Shown: positions 51,017 to 59,603, counted from the first letter of the stretch. The stretch: DNA of 64,000 bases from Candidatus Amarolinea dominans (GCA_016719785.1 JADJYJ010000003.1:620001-684000), one strand, 5' to 3'. Program-made: numbers and translations. The notes: a model not told the origin generated them from the letters alone.

Positions 51017-52039
51017 GTGGTCGAGCAATTTGGCCTGCGTCACAGTCTGTTGCTTCAGCGTTTGTTGCCAAGCATCGAACGCCTGGACATGGTGCATGCT
51101 TTGACGCGTCCGCGCGACCCGTTGACTGTGGCCATGATGTCGCCGTTTCCCTGGCGCGGCATCGGTATTGCCACCTACGTCCTGCAGGAAACTGGGGACA
51201 GTGCGCCCTTACAGGGCTTTGTGCAGGTTCTCAAGCGGCCAGAACGGCCCGAAAGCGATATTTTGGCCCTGGCGCCAGCGTTGACCAGCGAGCAGCCAGA
51301 CGCAGACGAGATTTGGGTGCGCCTCCTAACCCGCATGGCGTTGGGGGCGGGTCATCATGGTGTGCAGCGCATCTTTGCCAGTGTGCCGGCGGACGGGCGT
51401 GAGGCCGATGTGCTGCGCCAGGTGGGCTTTGTGCCCTACACCCAAGAAACCATTTTTCGCTTGGATGGAGGACCGAGTGCCAGGCCGGCCGACGCGGACG
51501 CAGGCATCCGTCGGCAGCAGGATGCGGACGCCTGGGCTTTTCAACGCTTGTACCATGCCACCACCCCGCCTGTGGTGCAGCATGCCGAAGGCCCCGCGGC
51601 GAGTGAGAGCAAAGGCTTCCTCCCGGCCTGGTGGGAATCGGGCCTGCATGCCCAGGGCTATGTGGCCGGCGGCGCTGATGCCCTGGCCGCGGCGGTGCAG
51701 ATAGTGTCTGGCCCGGCCGGGCACTGGCTACGTTTGTGGAGTGGCGACGGCGATGCGCAGACGGCCGGTCGCCTCGTGGATTGGTGCCTGACGGCCGTGC
51801 GGTCCGCGCACAAGGCGCGCCCCATCTATCTGGCACTGCGTGATTATCAAGGCGGACTGCGAACGATGCTCGAAGAGCGCAACTTTCACCCTTACCTGCG
51901 TCGCACCAGGCTGGTCAAACACCTGGTGGTGCGGGTCCGGGAAACAGAGCCGGTGCTGATGCCGGTGCCGGGATTGGCAAGCAGCGTTTTTATGCTGCAC
52001 ATACGATCATTGTGGGACTGTAGGACTGTAGGACTGTAG
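51017..52039 (+). CDS. GNAT-like acyltransferase-family protein (uncertain)
   Basis: Start chosen at GTG 51017 (VEQFGLRHSLLLQRLLPSIE), with AGAGGAG 11 nt upstream. The 340-residue product looks like two weak GNAT modules: APALTSEQPDADEIWVRLLTRMALGAGHHGVQRIFASVPAD...LRQVGFVPYTQETIFRL has the GNAT helix-strand pattern and the second half ends in LEERNFHPYLRRTRLVKHL. No clear acetyl-CoA loop (R/QxxGxG/A) is seen. The last codons fall in an 8-bp tandem repeat. Followed by the R3H ATPase 17 nt later. Confidence 0.6.
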   Translation: MVEQFGLRHSLLLQRLLPSIERLDMVHALTRPRDPLTVAMMSPFPWRGIGIATYVLQETGDSAPLQGFVQVLKRPERPESDILALAPALTSEQPDADEIWVRLLTRMALGAGHHGVQRIFASVPADGREADVLRQVGFVPYTQETIFRLDGGPSARPADADAGIRRQQDADAWAFQRLYHATTPPVVQHAEGPAASESKGFLPAWWESGLHAQGYVAGGADALAAAVQIVSGPAGHWLRLWSGDGDAQTAGRLVDWCLTAVRSAHKARPIYLALRDYQGGLRTMLEERNFHPYLRRTRLVKHLVVRVRETEPVLMPVPGLASSVFMLHIRSLWDCRTVGL

Positions 52040-52043
52040 GACT
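52015..52043 (+). repeat. 8-bp tandem repeat GGACTGTA at the end of the GNAT-like gene
   Basis: Three full units and a partial fourth. The TAG stop of the upstream gene lies inside the array, and the ATG of the R3H ATPase gene is 13 nt after it. The unit is not a multiple of three, so unit loss or gain changes the C-terminus. Confidence 0.9.
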
Positions 52044-52056
52044 AGTCGAACGAAGG

Positions 52057-53676
52057 ATGAGTCAACACAAAATTACGGATGATCTGAATGCGCTGTTGGC
52101 CGTGCTACCGCGGCGGATTCAGGAGGCGTTACGCACTCAGAATCATAGCGACGAACTGCTGGAGGTGGTGCTTGACCTGGGCCGTTTGCCCGAAGCACGC
52201 TTCATCGAGTTCGAGGTGGTCTTGAGCGAGGAAGAGGTCAGCGCCGCTGACCTGCAAGACGTGGTGTCGCGTATCGGTGAGTTTACCGAAGACAACCGCG
52301 CCGGTATCGAACGCACGCTGCATCGCATCTCCTGTCTGCGCAACCGCCAGGGCCACATCATCGGCATGACCTGCCGGGTGGGCCGCGCGGTGTACGGCAC
52401 GATTGACATTATCGAGGACATCATCATCAGGTCCGACAAGAGTATTCTCTTGTTGGGGCGTCCTGGTGTGGGCAAAACCACGCTCCTGCGCGAGTCGGCG
52501 CGTGTCTTGGCCGACAAGAAGCGTGTGGTGATCGTGGACACCTCGAACGAAATCGGCGGCGACGGCGATATTCCGCATCCCTCCATTGGCCGGGCGCGAC
52601 GCATGCAGGTGCCCACGCCCTCGTTGCAGCACGAGGTGATGATCGAAGCGGTGGAAAATCACATGCCCGAGGTGATCATCATTGACGAGATTGGCCGCGA
52701 GCAGGAGGCTGTGGCGGCGCGCACCATTGCCGAACGCGGCGTGCAGTTGATCGGCACCGCGCATGGCGGCACGCTGGAAAACCTGCTGCTCAACCCAACC
52801 CTGTCGGACCTGGTGGGCGGCATCGAAAGCGTGACCTTGAGCGATGAAGAGGCTCGGCGCCGCGGGACGCAGAAATCGGTGTTGGAACGGCGCGCGCCAC
52901 CCACCTTTGATATTTTGGTCGAGATTCAGGATCGCCAGCGCCTGCTCATTCATCATGACGTGGGGGCCGCGGTGGATGCGCTGCTGCGCGCCCGCGCCTT
53001 GCCAGCCGAGTTACGCTGGCGCGATCCCGAGGGTACCGTTCATGTCGAGCGGATGCAGACCAGCGCCACCAGCAGCTCGTTGGTGCGTCAGTCGCAATGG
53101 TCGTCCACCAGTCGCGGCGATGGCGGCGGCAGCGACGATAACGAGATGACGGTCTTTGGCAAGCCGACGCCGCTGTCCATGCCCCTGACGCGGCCCGCCG
53201 AAAATGGTGGCAATCTGCGTACGCGGCGCATCTACGCCTATGGGGTAGGACAGCAGCGCCTGCGTCAGGCCGCACAAAATTTGCATGTGCCGGTGCAGAT
53301 TGTGGAAGACCTGCGCGAAGCCGACATGGTGATCACCCTCAAGAACTACTACCGCAAGCAGCCGCAGCCGATTGCCGAGGCTGAACGCCGCGGAATCGCC
53401 GTCTACGTGCTGCGCTCCAACACGGTGACGCAGATGGAAACCTGCCTGGCTGACGTTTTTGGTCTGCCCGCACAACCGGTGGACACCTTCGCGGTGGCCG
53501 TGGACGAGACCAGCCAGGCCATTCAACGCGTGCTGGGCGGCGCGGTTTCGGTAGATCTGACCCCGCAGGCGTCCTTTGTGCGCCGCCAGCAGCATCAGAT
53601 GGCTCGCGAAGCCAACCTGGTTTCGAACAGCTTTGGCCGTGAGCCGCAGCGCCGCGTGCGCATTTATCGAGAGTAA
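52057..53676 (+). CDS. Ycf45/SpoIIIAA-type AAA ATPase with C-terminal R3H domain
   Basis: A 539-residue protein. After an N-terminal region (DDLNALLAVLPRRIQEALRT) comes a P-loop ATPase: Walker A LLLGRPGVGKTTLLRESARV, VVIVDTSNEIGGDGDIPHPS, Walker B MPEVIIIDEIGREQEAVAAR and the sensor TAHGGTLENLL. The C-terminal segment holds a second alpha/beta region and an R3H-like end (RQQHQMAREANLVSNSFG). Homologues in cyanobacteria and chloroplasts (Ycf45) are annotated as single-stranded nucleic-acid binding; the exact role is unknown. tmk follows 3 nt later. Confidence 0.88.
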   Translation: MSQHKITDDLNALLAVLPRRIQEALRTQNHSDELLEVVLDLGRLPEARFIEFEVVLSEEEVSAADLQDVVSRIGEFTEDNRAGIERTLHRISCLRNRQGHIIGMTCRVGRAVYGTIDIIEDIIIRSDKSILLLGRPGVGKTTLLRESARVLADKKRVVIVDTSNEIGGDGDIPHPSIGRARRMQVPTPSLQHEVMIEAVENHMPEVIIIDEIGREQEAVAARTIAERGVQLIGTAHGGTLENLLLNPTLSDLVGGIESVTLSDEEARRRGTQKSVLERRAPPTFDILVEIQDRQRLLIHHDVGAAVDALLRARALPAELRWRDPEGTVHVERMQTSATSSSLVRQSQWSSTSRGDGGGSDDNEMTVFGKPTPLSMPLTRPAENGGNLRTRRIYAYGVGQQRLRQAAQNLHVPVQIVEDLREADMVITLKNYYRKQPQPIAEAERRGIAVYVLRSNTVTQMETCLADVFGLPAQPVDTFAVAVDETSQAIQRVLGGAVSVDLTPQASFVRRQQHQMAREANLVSNSFGREPQRRVRIYRE

Positions 53677-53679
53677 GCC

Positions 53680-54303
53680 TTGAGCCTGTTCATCACGTTC
53701 GAAGGGCCGGAGGGCAGCGGCAAGACCACGCAGATTCAACTGCTGGCGGCGTGGCTGCGTGCGCAGGGTCAGCTGGTGCTGGCCACGCGGGAGCCGGGCG
53801 GGACCGCCATCGGGGATCGCGTGCGTGCCATCCTGCTGGATACGATTCATCAGGAGATGCAGCCGCAGGCCGAAATTCTCCTGTTTTCGGCGGCGCGCGC
53901 GCAGGTTGTGGGCCAGATCATCCGTCCACACCTGGCGCGTGGCGGTGTGATCCTCTGCGATCGTTATGCCGATTCCACCCTCGCCTACCAGGGCTATGGG
54001 CGCCATCTCGATCTCGCGACGCTGCGCCTCATTACTGACTTTGCCACCGGTGGTTTGCGGCCTGATCTGACCTTTTGCCTTGACCTGCCGGTGGAGGTGG
54101 GGCTGCGACGCAAGCGGGTCGGCGCGGGCGAGGAGTGGAATCGCATGGAGCAGGAGACGCTGGCCTTTCATGAGCGCGTGCGCCGTGGCTACCTGGACAT
54201 GGCCCAGGCTGAACCGGCACGCTGGCGCCTGTTGGACGCAACCCAGCCGGTCGAGGCCCTGCAGGCGACCCTGCGCATGGAGGTGGCGGCGCACCTGGGA
54301 TGA
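53680..54303 (+). CDS. tmk: Thymidylate kinase
   Basis: A 207-residue dTMP kinase starting at TTG 53680. FITFEGPEGSGKTTQIQLLAAWL is the P-loop, LATREPGGTAIGDRVRAILL the DR(E/P)-type substrate site, and ILCDRYADSTLAYQGYGRHLDL the DRY/LID region. It phosphorylates dTMP to dTDP. It lies 3 nt after the R3H ATPase and before the darA-like gene, an order shared with Firmicutes. Confidence 0.95.
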   Translation: MSLFITFEGPEGSGKTTQIQLLAAWLRAQGQLVLATREPGGTAIGDRVRAILLDTIHQEMQPQAEILLFSAARAQVVGQIIRPHLARGGVILCDRYADSTLAYQGYGRHLDLATLRLITDFATGGLRPDLTFCLDLPVEVGLRRKRVGAGEEWNRMEQETLAFHERVRRGYLDMAQAEPARWRLLDATQPVEALQATLRMEVAAHLG

Positions 54304-54349
54304 CCGTGAGAGTGGGGAGCGTGTGTGCAGATTGGACGGTGAGCGTTTG

Positions 54350-54372
54350 GCCCGACGGGGCGCCGTCGGGGC
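54350..54372 (+). other. GC-rich hairpin between tmk and darA
   Basis: GCCCGACGG and CCGTCGGGGC form a 9-bp stem with a short loop and no following T-run. It sits in the 139-nt gap before darA and may partly attenuate read-through. Confidence 0.35.
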
Positions 54373-54442
54373 CGCGAGGTCGAAGTTCACCTGCCCGGAG
54401 TGATCGCAGTCAGTTCCCCGGTTTTCCAGAGGAGGCACGCGT

Positions 54443-54772
54443 ATGAAACTCTTGTTGGCGATTGTGCAGAGCGATGATGCACGAGGCCTGTTGGATCGTT
54501 TGGTGCAGCGAGGCTACAGCGCCACGGTTATCAGCACCACCGGTGGCTTTCTGCGTGAGGGCAACTCGACGATCATCCTGGGTGTAGACGATGAGCGAAT
54601 GGAAGAAGCCCTGGGTCTGATTCGCGAAGGTTCACACACGCGTAAGCAGTATGTCAACCCGCTGCCGCCGGTGATGGAACCGGGCGAGTTGCACATCCCC
54701 ATTCCGGTCGAAGTGGCGGTCGGGGGAGCCATCGTGTTCGTGTTCAGCGTCGAACGGTTCGAGAAATTTTAG
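54443..54772 (+). CDS. darA: Cyclic-di-AMP receptor, PII-like (DarA/YaaQ)
   Basis: A 109-residue PII-like protein. MKLLLAIVQSDDARGLLDRL, STTGGFLREGNSTIILGVDD and LHIPIPVEVAVGGAIVFVFSVERFEKF match the YaaQ/DarA family, which forms trimers that bind c-di-AMP between subunits through the T-loop and the TTGGFLxxGN segment. The output is not known. It is adjacent to tmk, as in Bacillus. RBS GAGGAGG. Confidence 0.93.
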   Translation: MKLLLAIVQSDDARGLLDRLVQRGYSATVISTTGGFLREGNSTIILGVDDERMEEALGLIREGSHTRKQYVNPLPPVMEPGELHIPIPVEVAVGGAIVFVFSVERFEKF

Positions 54773-54775
54773 GCG

Positions 54776-54856
54776 AGGGCTTGCCAAGAAATAACTTCCC
54801 GTTCTTGCCCGCGCTTTACCGGGAAAGAACGGGAACTTGGCCGTGGGCAAGCCCCT
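54776..54856. repeat. Long imperfect palindrome between convergent genes
   Basis: AGGGCTTGCC (54776-54785) pairs with GGGCAAGCCCCT (54845-54856), and an inner TTCCCGTTCTT/AAGAACGGGAA stem continues it. It can end both convergent transcripts (darA and the FmdB gene). Core shared with 45985-46064. Confidence 0.75.
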
Positions 54857-55253
54857 AGTCCATGACCCCAAAATCGTCGCCGCCGCCCGGCCCAGCCAGA
54901 TCGGGCATGGTCTTTTCGATCTCCTCCGGGTCTTCTCCGGCCTCCAGGCGATTCACGACTTCGCGGAACTCATCACCCAGGTCTTCGCCCATTTCGCCGC
55001 TCATCTTGCGCATCCAGCGCGCCAGGGACTTAGGGTCATTTTCGTCCAGGTCTCCCATGCTGCTGGGATCGGCCAGGTTGTCCAGGCGGCTTTCTTCGGA
55101 GCGCAGAAGCGCCACTTTGGAGATGAGGCGGCTCAGATGGGTGCCGCCGCAGCGTGGGCAGACCGGCTGCCCGGCCGCCGCAGCGGACATGGTGCGCCAC
55201 AGCAGGCTGACCCGCCGTTGGCACTGGTGGCATTGGTATTCGTAAATTGGCAT
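54855..55253 (-). CDS. FmdB-family zinc-ribbon protein
   Basis: Start set at ATG 55253 (MPIYEYQCHQCQRRVSLLWR), the invariant FmdB N-terminus. A CxxC...CxxC zinc ribbon (YQCHQCQRR..PVCPRCGGTHL) is followed by an acidic tail (RLEAGEDPEEIEKTMPDLAG). Family members are putative regulators of unknown target. Consensus promoter at 55294-55321. Confidence 0.9.
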   Translation of the reverse strand: MPIYEYQCHQCQRRVSLLWRTMSAAAAGQPVCPRCGGTHLSRLISKVALLRSEESRLDNLADPSSMGDLDENDPKSLARWMRKMSGEMGEDLGDEFREVVNRLEAGEDPEEIEKTMPDLAGPGGGDDFGVMD

Positions 55254-55293
55254 TATCAACTCGTTTTGGGTCAGATTTTGCACGGACGGTGAG

Positions 55294-55321
55294 ATTATAA
55301 TCGCAACCGGGAAGCTGTCAA
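55294..55321 (-). promoter_or_regulatory. Consensus sigma-70 promoter of the FmdB-family gene
   Basis: On the minus strand TTGACA (55316-55321) and TATAAT (55294-55299), both perfect, with a 16-bp spacer. The -10 lies in the palindrome ATTATAAT; on the plus strand no matching -35 is present. Confidence 0.85.
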
Positions 55322-55353
55322 CCTCCGCCGGCCCCCGCGTGGCCCCATGTATC

Positions 55354-55425
55354 GGGGAGATTCTAGGGGAGATTCCAGGGGAGATTCCAGGGGAGATTCC
55401 AGGGGAGATTCCAGGGGAGATTCCA
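55354..55425 (+). repeat. Six 12-bp repeats (GGGGAGATTCCA) immediately upstream of gmk
   Basis: Six perfect or near-perfect units (first one with T for C) end 10 nt before the gmk ATG. Each unit carries a Shine-Dalgarno-like GGGGAG, and the real SD (AAAGGA) follows directly. It would lie in the gmk leader. Confidence 0.95.
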
Positions 55426-55435
55426 AAGGAAACCT

Positions 55436-56071
55436 ATGGTAAGCGACGAACTGATGGAATGGTATCACAATTTGCGGCGGCCGCGGCCGATGCTGATCAT
55501 CATCAGCGGGCCATCGGGCGTGGGCAAGGATGCGACACTGGATGCCATGAAGCAAATGGGCACCCCGTTCTATTTTGTGGTGACGGCGACGACGCGACCG
55601 CGGCGCGAGTATGAAACCGACGGCGTGGACTACCATTTCATCTCGATGGCTGATTTTGCCACGATGATTGACAACGACGAACTGCTCGAATACGCCATGG
55701 TCTACGGCGATTATAAGGGTATTCCGAAAAAACATGTGCGTGACGCGCTCGCCAGCGGCCGCGATGTGGTCATGCGCATTGACGTGCAGGGCGCGGCCAC
55801 GATTCGCCGCTTGGTGGCGGGCGCTATCACCGTGTTCATGACCGCCCCGTCCGAAGAGGAGCTGGTGATGCGCCTGCAGCGGCGCAAGACCGAATCGGAC
55901 GATCAACTCAGGTTGCGCATTGCCACGGCGCGCAAGGAGCTACAGCGCGTCAACGAATTCGACTATGTGGTGGTCAACCAGGAAGATCACCTGGCTGACA
56001 CCGCGCGCCAGATCATGGCGATCATCGCGGCCGAAAAGTGCCGCGTCCATTGGAAACCGGTTGAGCTGTGA
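55436..56071 (+). CDS. gmk: Guanylate kinase
   Basis: A 211-residue GMP kinase: P-loop LIIISGPSGVGKDATLDAMK (with D in place of the common S/T after GK), VVTATTRPRREYETDGVDYHFIS (GMP binding), LEYAMVYGDYKGIPKKHVRDAL and VVMRIDVQGAATIRRLVAGA. The N-terminus has about 17 extra residues (VSDELMEWYHNLRRPRPM) before the P-loop. SD AAAGGA precedes ATG 55436. The downstream rhomboid gene overlaps its stop. Confidence 0.94.
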   Translation: MVSDELMEWYHNLRRPRPMLIIISGPSGVGKDATLDAMKQMGTPFYFVVTATTRPRREYETDGVDYHFISMADFATMIDNDELLEYAMVYGDYKGIPKKHVRDALASGRDVVMRIDVQGAATIRRLVAGAITVFMTAPSEEELVMRLQRRKTESDDQLRLRIATARKELQRVNEFDYVVVNQEDHLADTARQIMAIIAAEKCRVHWKPVEL

Positions 56072-56073
56072 AC

Positions 56074-56874
56074 ATGACATTTCCATTCTCAGAAGCGCCG
56101 CCTCCGCCACCGACCAGCGGTGACGTGTCTGGCTTGCGGCGAATTTCCTTGCCAACCCACCCACCGCTGTGGAGCTATGTCCTGATTGGCGTCAATGTCG
56201 CCATCTGGCTGATCCTGGAAGTCATTGGCGTGATGGTGTTCGGTGAACGCAACGCGACCGTAAATGGGCAGTTCATGCTGCTTTTCGGCGCCAAGTACAA
56301 CGCTCTCATCAGCGCCGGGGAATGGTGGCGCCTGCTCAGCGCAGCCTTCCTGCACTTTGGTCTTTTCCACTTGTTGATGAATAGCTTTTCGCTGTATCAA
56401 CTGGGGCCTCAGATCGAGAGGCTCTTTGGTCGCGGGCGTTTCCTGGCGATCTATCTGCTGGCTGGCCTCTACGGTAATTTGTTCAGCTACCTGTTCTCGA
56501 CTTCGCTTGCGGCCGGCGCTTCGGGCGCCATTTTTGGGCTGCTTGGCGCGTTCATCGCCTATCTGCGCCGTTATCGCACGCTCTTCGGCAAGCCGGGCCA
56601 ACAGATGCTGCAGAGCATGCTGGTGGTTGTCGGCATCAATCTGGTGTACGGCATCACCAGCGGCGTGGTGGACAACTACGCCCATATCGGCGGCCTGGCC
56701 ACCGGTTTCATCCTGGGCGAACTGTTGCGGCCAGAGTACGCGCCGCCGCAACAGTTCAGCGGGCCGCAGGTGATGACCGACGTGCGCAGCGCGTCGCGCA
56801 CGCGCCTCGTCGCCGGCCTGGGGCTGCTGGGCGTGCTGGCAGGCGTCAGCCTGGGCACCCTGCTGGGACGGTAG
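56074..56874 (+). CDS. Rhomboid-family intramembrane serine protease
   Basis: A 266-residue protein with about six to seven TM helices. GEWWRLLSAAFLHFGLFHLLMNSFSLYQLG is the HxxxN motif, SLAAGASGAIFGLLGAF holds the catalytic Ser (GxSG), and DNYAHIGGLATGFILG the catalytic His. It cleaves TM helices of membrane proteins. The N-terminus is Pro-rich. Start ATG 56074, or GTG 56068 which overlaps the gmk stop. Confidence 0.93.
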   Translation: MTFPFSEAPPPPPTSGDVSGLRRISLPTHPPLWSYVLIGVNVAIWLILEVIGVMVFGERNATVNGQFMLLFGAKYNALISAGEWWRLLSAAFLHFGLFHLLMNSFSLYQLGPQIERLFGRGRFLAIYLLAGLYGNLFSYLFSTSLAAGASGAIFGLLGAFIAYLRRYRTLFGKPGQQMLQSMLVVVGINLVYGITSGVVDNYAHIGGLATGFILGELLRPEYAPPQQFSGPQVMTDVRSASRTRLVAGLGLLGVLAGVSLGTLLGR

Positions 56875-56886
56875 GCGGCGGGCATC

Positions 56887-57378
56887 ATGTCCAGGAATCA
56901 GAAAACGCTGGCGATGCGCGTGCTGGAGGGACACAACATCCCCTACACCGCGTTCTACTACGACGTGCCGGAGCACCTGTCGGCGGCGGAGGTGGCCGCG
57001 GTGATTGGCCTGCCGCCGGAGCAAACATTCAAGACTCTGGTGGTCATGCCAGATCGCCCGGCGGCCAAACCGATCCTGGTCCTGCTGCCTGGCGACAGCC
57101 AGCTCGATCTGAAGAAGCTGGCCGCGGCCGCGGGCGAGAAGAAGATGCAGATGGCGCCGCACAGGGAGGCGGAACGCATCACCGGCCTGGAGAAAGGCGG
57201 CATCTCGCCCCTGGCTCTGCTCGATCGGCATTATGACGTGTTCGTAGATGAAACGGCCATCCTCTTCGATCAGATCGAAATCAGCGCGGGCAAGAAGGGC
57301 GCCGGCATCCTGGCGCCAGTTGCGCCGCTGCTCAGGCTGTTGAACGCGATGCTGGTGGACCTGGCAACGACCGTCTGA
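56887..57378 (+). CDS. ybaK: Cys-tRNA(Pro)/Cys-tRNA(Cys) deacylase YbaK
   Basis: A 163-residue YbaK/EbsC protein: VLEGHNIPYTAFYYDVPEHLSAAEVAAVIGLPPEQTFKTLVVMP and AAGEKKMQMAPHREAERITGLEKGGISPLAL are the signature, with the catalytic Lys in TFKTLV. It hydrolyses mischarged Cys-tRNA(Pro). Twelve nt after the rhomboid gene. Confidence 0.93.
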   Translation: MSRNQKTLAMRVLEGHNIPYTAFYYDVPEHLSAAEVAAVIGLPPEQTFKTLVVMPDRPAAKPILVLLPGDSQLDLKKLAAAAGEKKMQMAPHREAERITGLEKGGISPLALLDRHYDVFVDETAILFDQIEISAGKKGAGILAPVAPLLRLLNAMLVDLATTV

Positions 57379-57398
57379 GGTGGCAAGAGGAGCTACGC

Positions 57399-58073
57399 AT
57401 GATCATTCACGAGTTACGTCTGCTGACCCATCGCCTGCAGGAGCAGCGGGACTTCTATCACCACCTGCTCGGTTTTCCCCTGCTGACCGCTGACGCTGAC
57501 CAGGTTGCGCTGCAGGTTGGCTCATCAACGTTGATCTTTGCGGCCGCGGCGACACCCACGCCCGCACCCTATCATTTCGCCTTCAACATGCCCGAGGGGC
57601 AGTTTACCGAGGCCAAAGCCTGGCTGGCGGCGCGCGTGCCGCTCCTCACCGACGCCAGCGGCGCGGACGAATTCGACTTCAGCGCCTGGAACGCCCATGC
57701 CATCTACTTTGCCGACCGCGACGGCAACATCGGCGAGTTCATTGCCCGCCATGACCTGCCCAGCCCCGCGACGCGCGCGTTCGGCGCGACCAGCCTGCTC
57801 AGCATCAGCGAGATCGGCCTGGCGGTGGATAATGTTCTGCACCTTGTAGAGAGATTACAGACAAGCATACACCTTCCGGTGTATCGTCAGCATCCCACCG
57901 CAACATTCACGGCCATGGGTGATGAACACGGTCTCCTGATCGTGGTGAAAGATGGGCGGCGCTGGTTTCCCGAAGAACGCGTGGCGGCACATGCGACTCC
58001 CCTCACGGTTGTCATCTCCGATGCGACGGCCGGGCAGCGCACTATCCATGGCCCGCCCTACCAGATCGCGTGA
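57399..58073 (+). CDS. VOC-superfamily (glyoxalase/bleomycin resistance-like) protein
   Basis: A 224-residue protein with two beta-alpha-beta-beta-beta modules. HELRLLTHRLQEQRDFYHHLLGFPLL and HAIYFADRDGNIGEFIARHDL match the VOC metal-binding layout (His/Glu), and the second module SISEIGLAVDNVLHLVERLQ..MGDEHGLLIVVKDGRRWFP repeats it. The substrate is unknown. AAGAGGAG precedes the ATG. Confidence 0.87.
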   Translation: MIIHELRLLTHRLQEQRDFYHHLLGFPLLTADADQVALQVGSSTLIFAAAATPTPAPYHFAFNMPEGQFTEAKAWLAARVPLLTDASGADEFDFSAWNAHAIYFADRDGNIGEFIARHDLPSPATRAFGATSLLSISEIGLAVDNVLHLVERLQTSIHLPVYRQHPTATFTAMGDEHGLLIVVKDGRRWFPEERVAAHATPLTVVISDATAGQRTIHGPPYQIA

Positions 58074-58109
58074 GTTCAAGCAATCGTCAGACAATAAAAG
58101 GAGAATACC

Positions 58110-59603
58110 ATGAAGATCGGTCTGCTGGTGATGGCGCTTTTAGGCGCCTTGTTTGGCTGGCATGATTCCCCGCGTAGCACGGTGGTCAGCGTGCCGGCCG
58201 CGATTTTTACGGTGAACAGCGTGAACGATGCGGTGGATCTGGTGGCCGGCGATGGCAGTTGTGATTCCAGTGCGCAGCCGAACGACCAGTGTACTTTGCG
58301 CGCGGCGATTCAGGAAACCAACGCCCTCGCCGGCGCGGACACCATTATGCTGCCCGCCGGCACCTACACGCTCACGATTCCTGGTATTGCTGAAAACCTG
58401 GCTGCCACGGGCGACCTTGACATCCGTGATAGCTTGACGCTAATCGGCGCCGGGGCCGCGGCGACTGTCATTGACGGCGGCGCGCTGGATCGGGTCTTTC
58501 ATCTCGTGACCAACGGCAGCACGATGCAGATCAGCGGTGTGACGATACGTCATGGCGATGCCATGCTGTCCGGGGCGGGCGGCGGTTTTATGCTGCTGGC
58601 TAACACCCGCCTGCTGCTGGTGGACAGCGTCGTGCGCGACAGCGTGAGTCCGGCCGGGGGCGGCATTTTTGGCCTGAATACCTCGCACCTGACGATCAGC
58701 GGCAGCTCGATTGAACTCAACACGTCCGATTCAAGCAACGGCGGCGGCATTGACGCTTCAGGTACGGTGACCATTACGGCCAGCACCATCCTGAGCAACA
58801 CCGCCATCAATAGTGCATCTGGCGGCGGCATCAACATCGGCGCTGGCGGCCTGCTGTTGTTGCAGAACAGCACTCTGAGTGGCAATCGGGCCACCAATGC
58901 TGGCGGTGCGATTTTTATGGCTGGCAATGTGAGGTTGAGCAACGTCACGATCACGGCCAACCAGGGCAACTCGGACCTCAGCGGCGGGAACGGGGCCGGA
59001 GGTATTCATATTTCTGCCGGCACCTTGACCCTGAAGAACACGGTGCTTGCCGGCAATCACGATGGCGTGGCCGACCTGATTCCAGACTGCAACGGTTCAC
59101 CCACGTCGCTCGGCTATAACGTGATTGGCATCAACAACGGCTGCGCGTTGTCCGCGGCGCCCGGCGATCAGATTGGGACGCTTGCCAGTCCGCTCGATGC
59201 CAAAGTGGGGCCATTGGGTAACCACGGCGGCGCCACCCTGACCCATGCCCCGCTGGCCGGCAGCCGGTTGCTTGACCGCGGTAATCCGGCCGCGCCCGGC
59301 AGTGGCGGCGCCGCCTGTGAAGCGACTGATCAAACGGGAATTGTCCGCCCCCGCGATGGCGATGGCGACGGAGCGGCGCGTTGTGATAGCGGCGCCGTGG
59401 AGAGCTTGTGTCTACTGAGAAGCGATTTCAATCATGATCTGGCAGTCACTGTGGCCGACATTCAAGCCAGCGCGCTGAGCTGGCTGAGCAACGATCCGCT
59501 CTACGATCTGGACAACAACGGCGTGGTCAATGTCGTGGACATCAGCCTGGTAACCGCAGATTTTGGATACACCTGCCCAGCTGCCCACCCGGCTAGTAAA
59601 TAA
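58110..59603 (+). CDS. Secreted CSLREA beta-helix protein with C-terminal dockerin-like domain
   Basis: A 497-residue exported protein. Signal peptide MKIGLLVMALLGALFGWHDS; a CSLREA-type entry (FTVNSVNDAVDLVAGDGSCD.. CTLRAAIQETNALAGADTI); right-handed parallel beta-helix (repeated xxxSxSGNxAxxxGGGI runs, e.g. GGGINIGAGGLLLLQNSTLS). The C-terminal ~55 residues hold two EF-hand-like dockerin repeats: DFNHDLAVTVADIQAS and DLDNNGVVNVVDISLV. Likely surface or extracellular; polysaccharide or adhesion function is a guess. AAAGGAG before the ATG. Its end overlaps the convergent ICMT gene by 11 nt. Confidence 0.85.
   Translation: MKIGLLVMALLGALFGWHDSPRSTVVSVPAAIFTVNSVNDAVDLVAGDGSCDSSAQPNDQCTLRAAIQETNALAGADTIMLPAGTYTLTIPGIAENLAATGDLDIRDSLTLIGAGAAATVIDGGALDRVFHLVTNGSTMQISGVTIRHGDAMLSGAGGGFMLLANTRLLLVDSVVRDSVSPAGGGIFGLNTSHLTISGSSIELNTSDSSNGGGIDASGTVTITASTILSNTAINSASGGGINIGAGGLLLLQNSTLSGNRATNAGGAIFMAGNVRLSNVTITANQGNSDLSGGNGAGGIHISAGTLTLKNTVLAGNHDGVADLIPDCNGSPTSLGYNVIGINNGCALSAAPGDQIGTLASPLDAKVGPLGNHGGATLTHAPLAGSRLLDRGNPAAPGSGGAACEATDQTGIVRPRDGDGDGAARCDSGAVESLCLLRSDFNHDLAVTVADIQASALSWLSNDPLYDLDNNGVVNVVDISLVTADFGYTCPAAHPASK

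Noticed and set aside
53011..54438. A 475-codon minus-strand frame over R3H ATPase and tmk
   Set aside because: Both plus-strand genes have complete motifs and short spacing; the antisense frame spans their junction and shows no domain.
55339..55614. A frame encoding GEIPGEIPGEIP before and into gmk
   Set aside because: It is produced by the 12-bp DNA repeat and runs out of frame into gmk. A leader peptide cannot be excluded, but there is no SD in front of its ATG.
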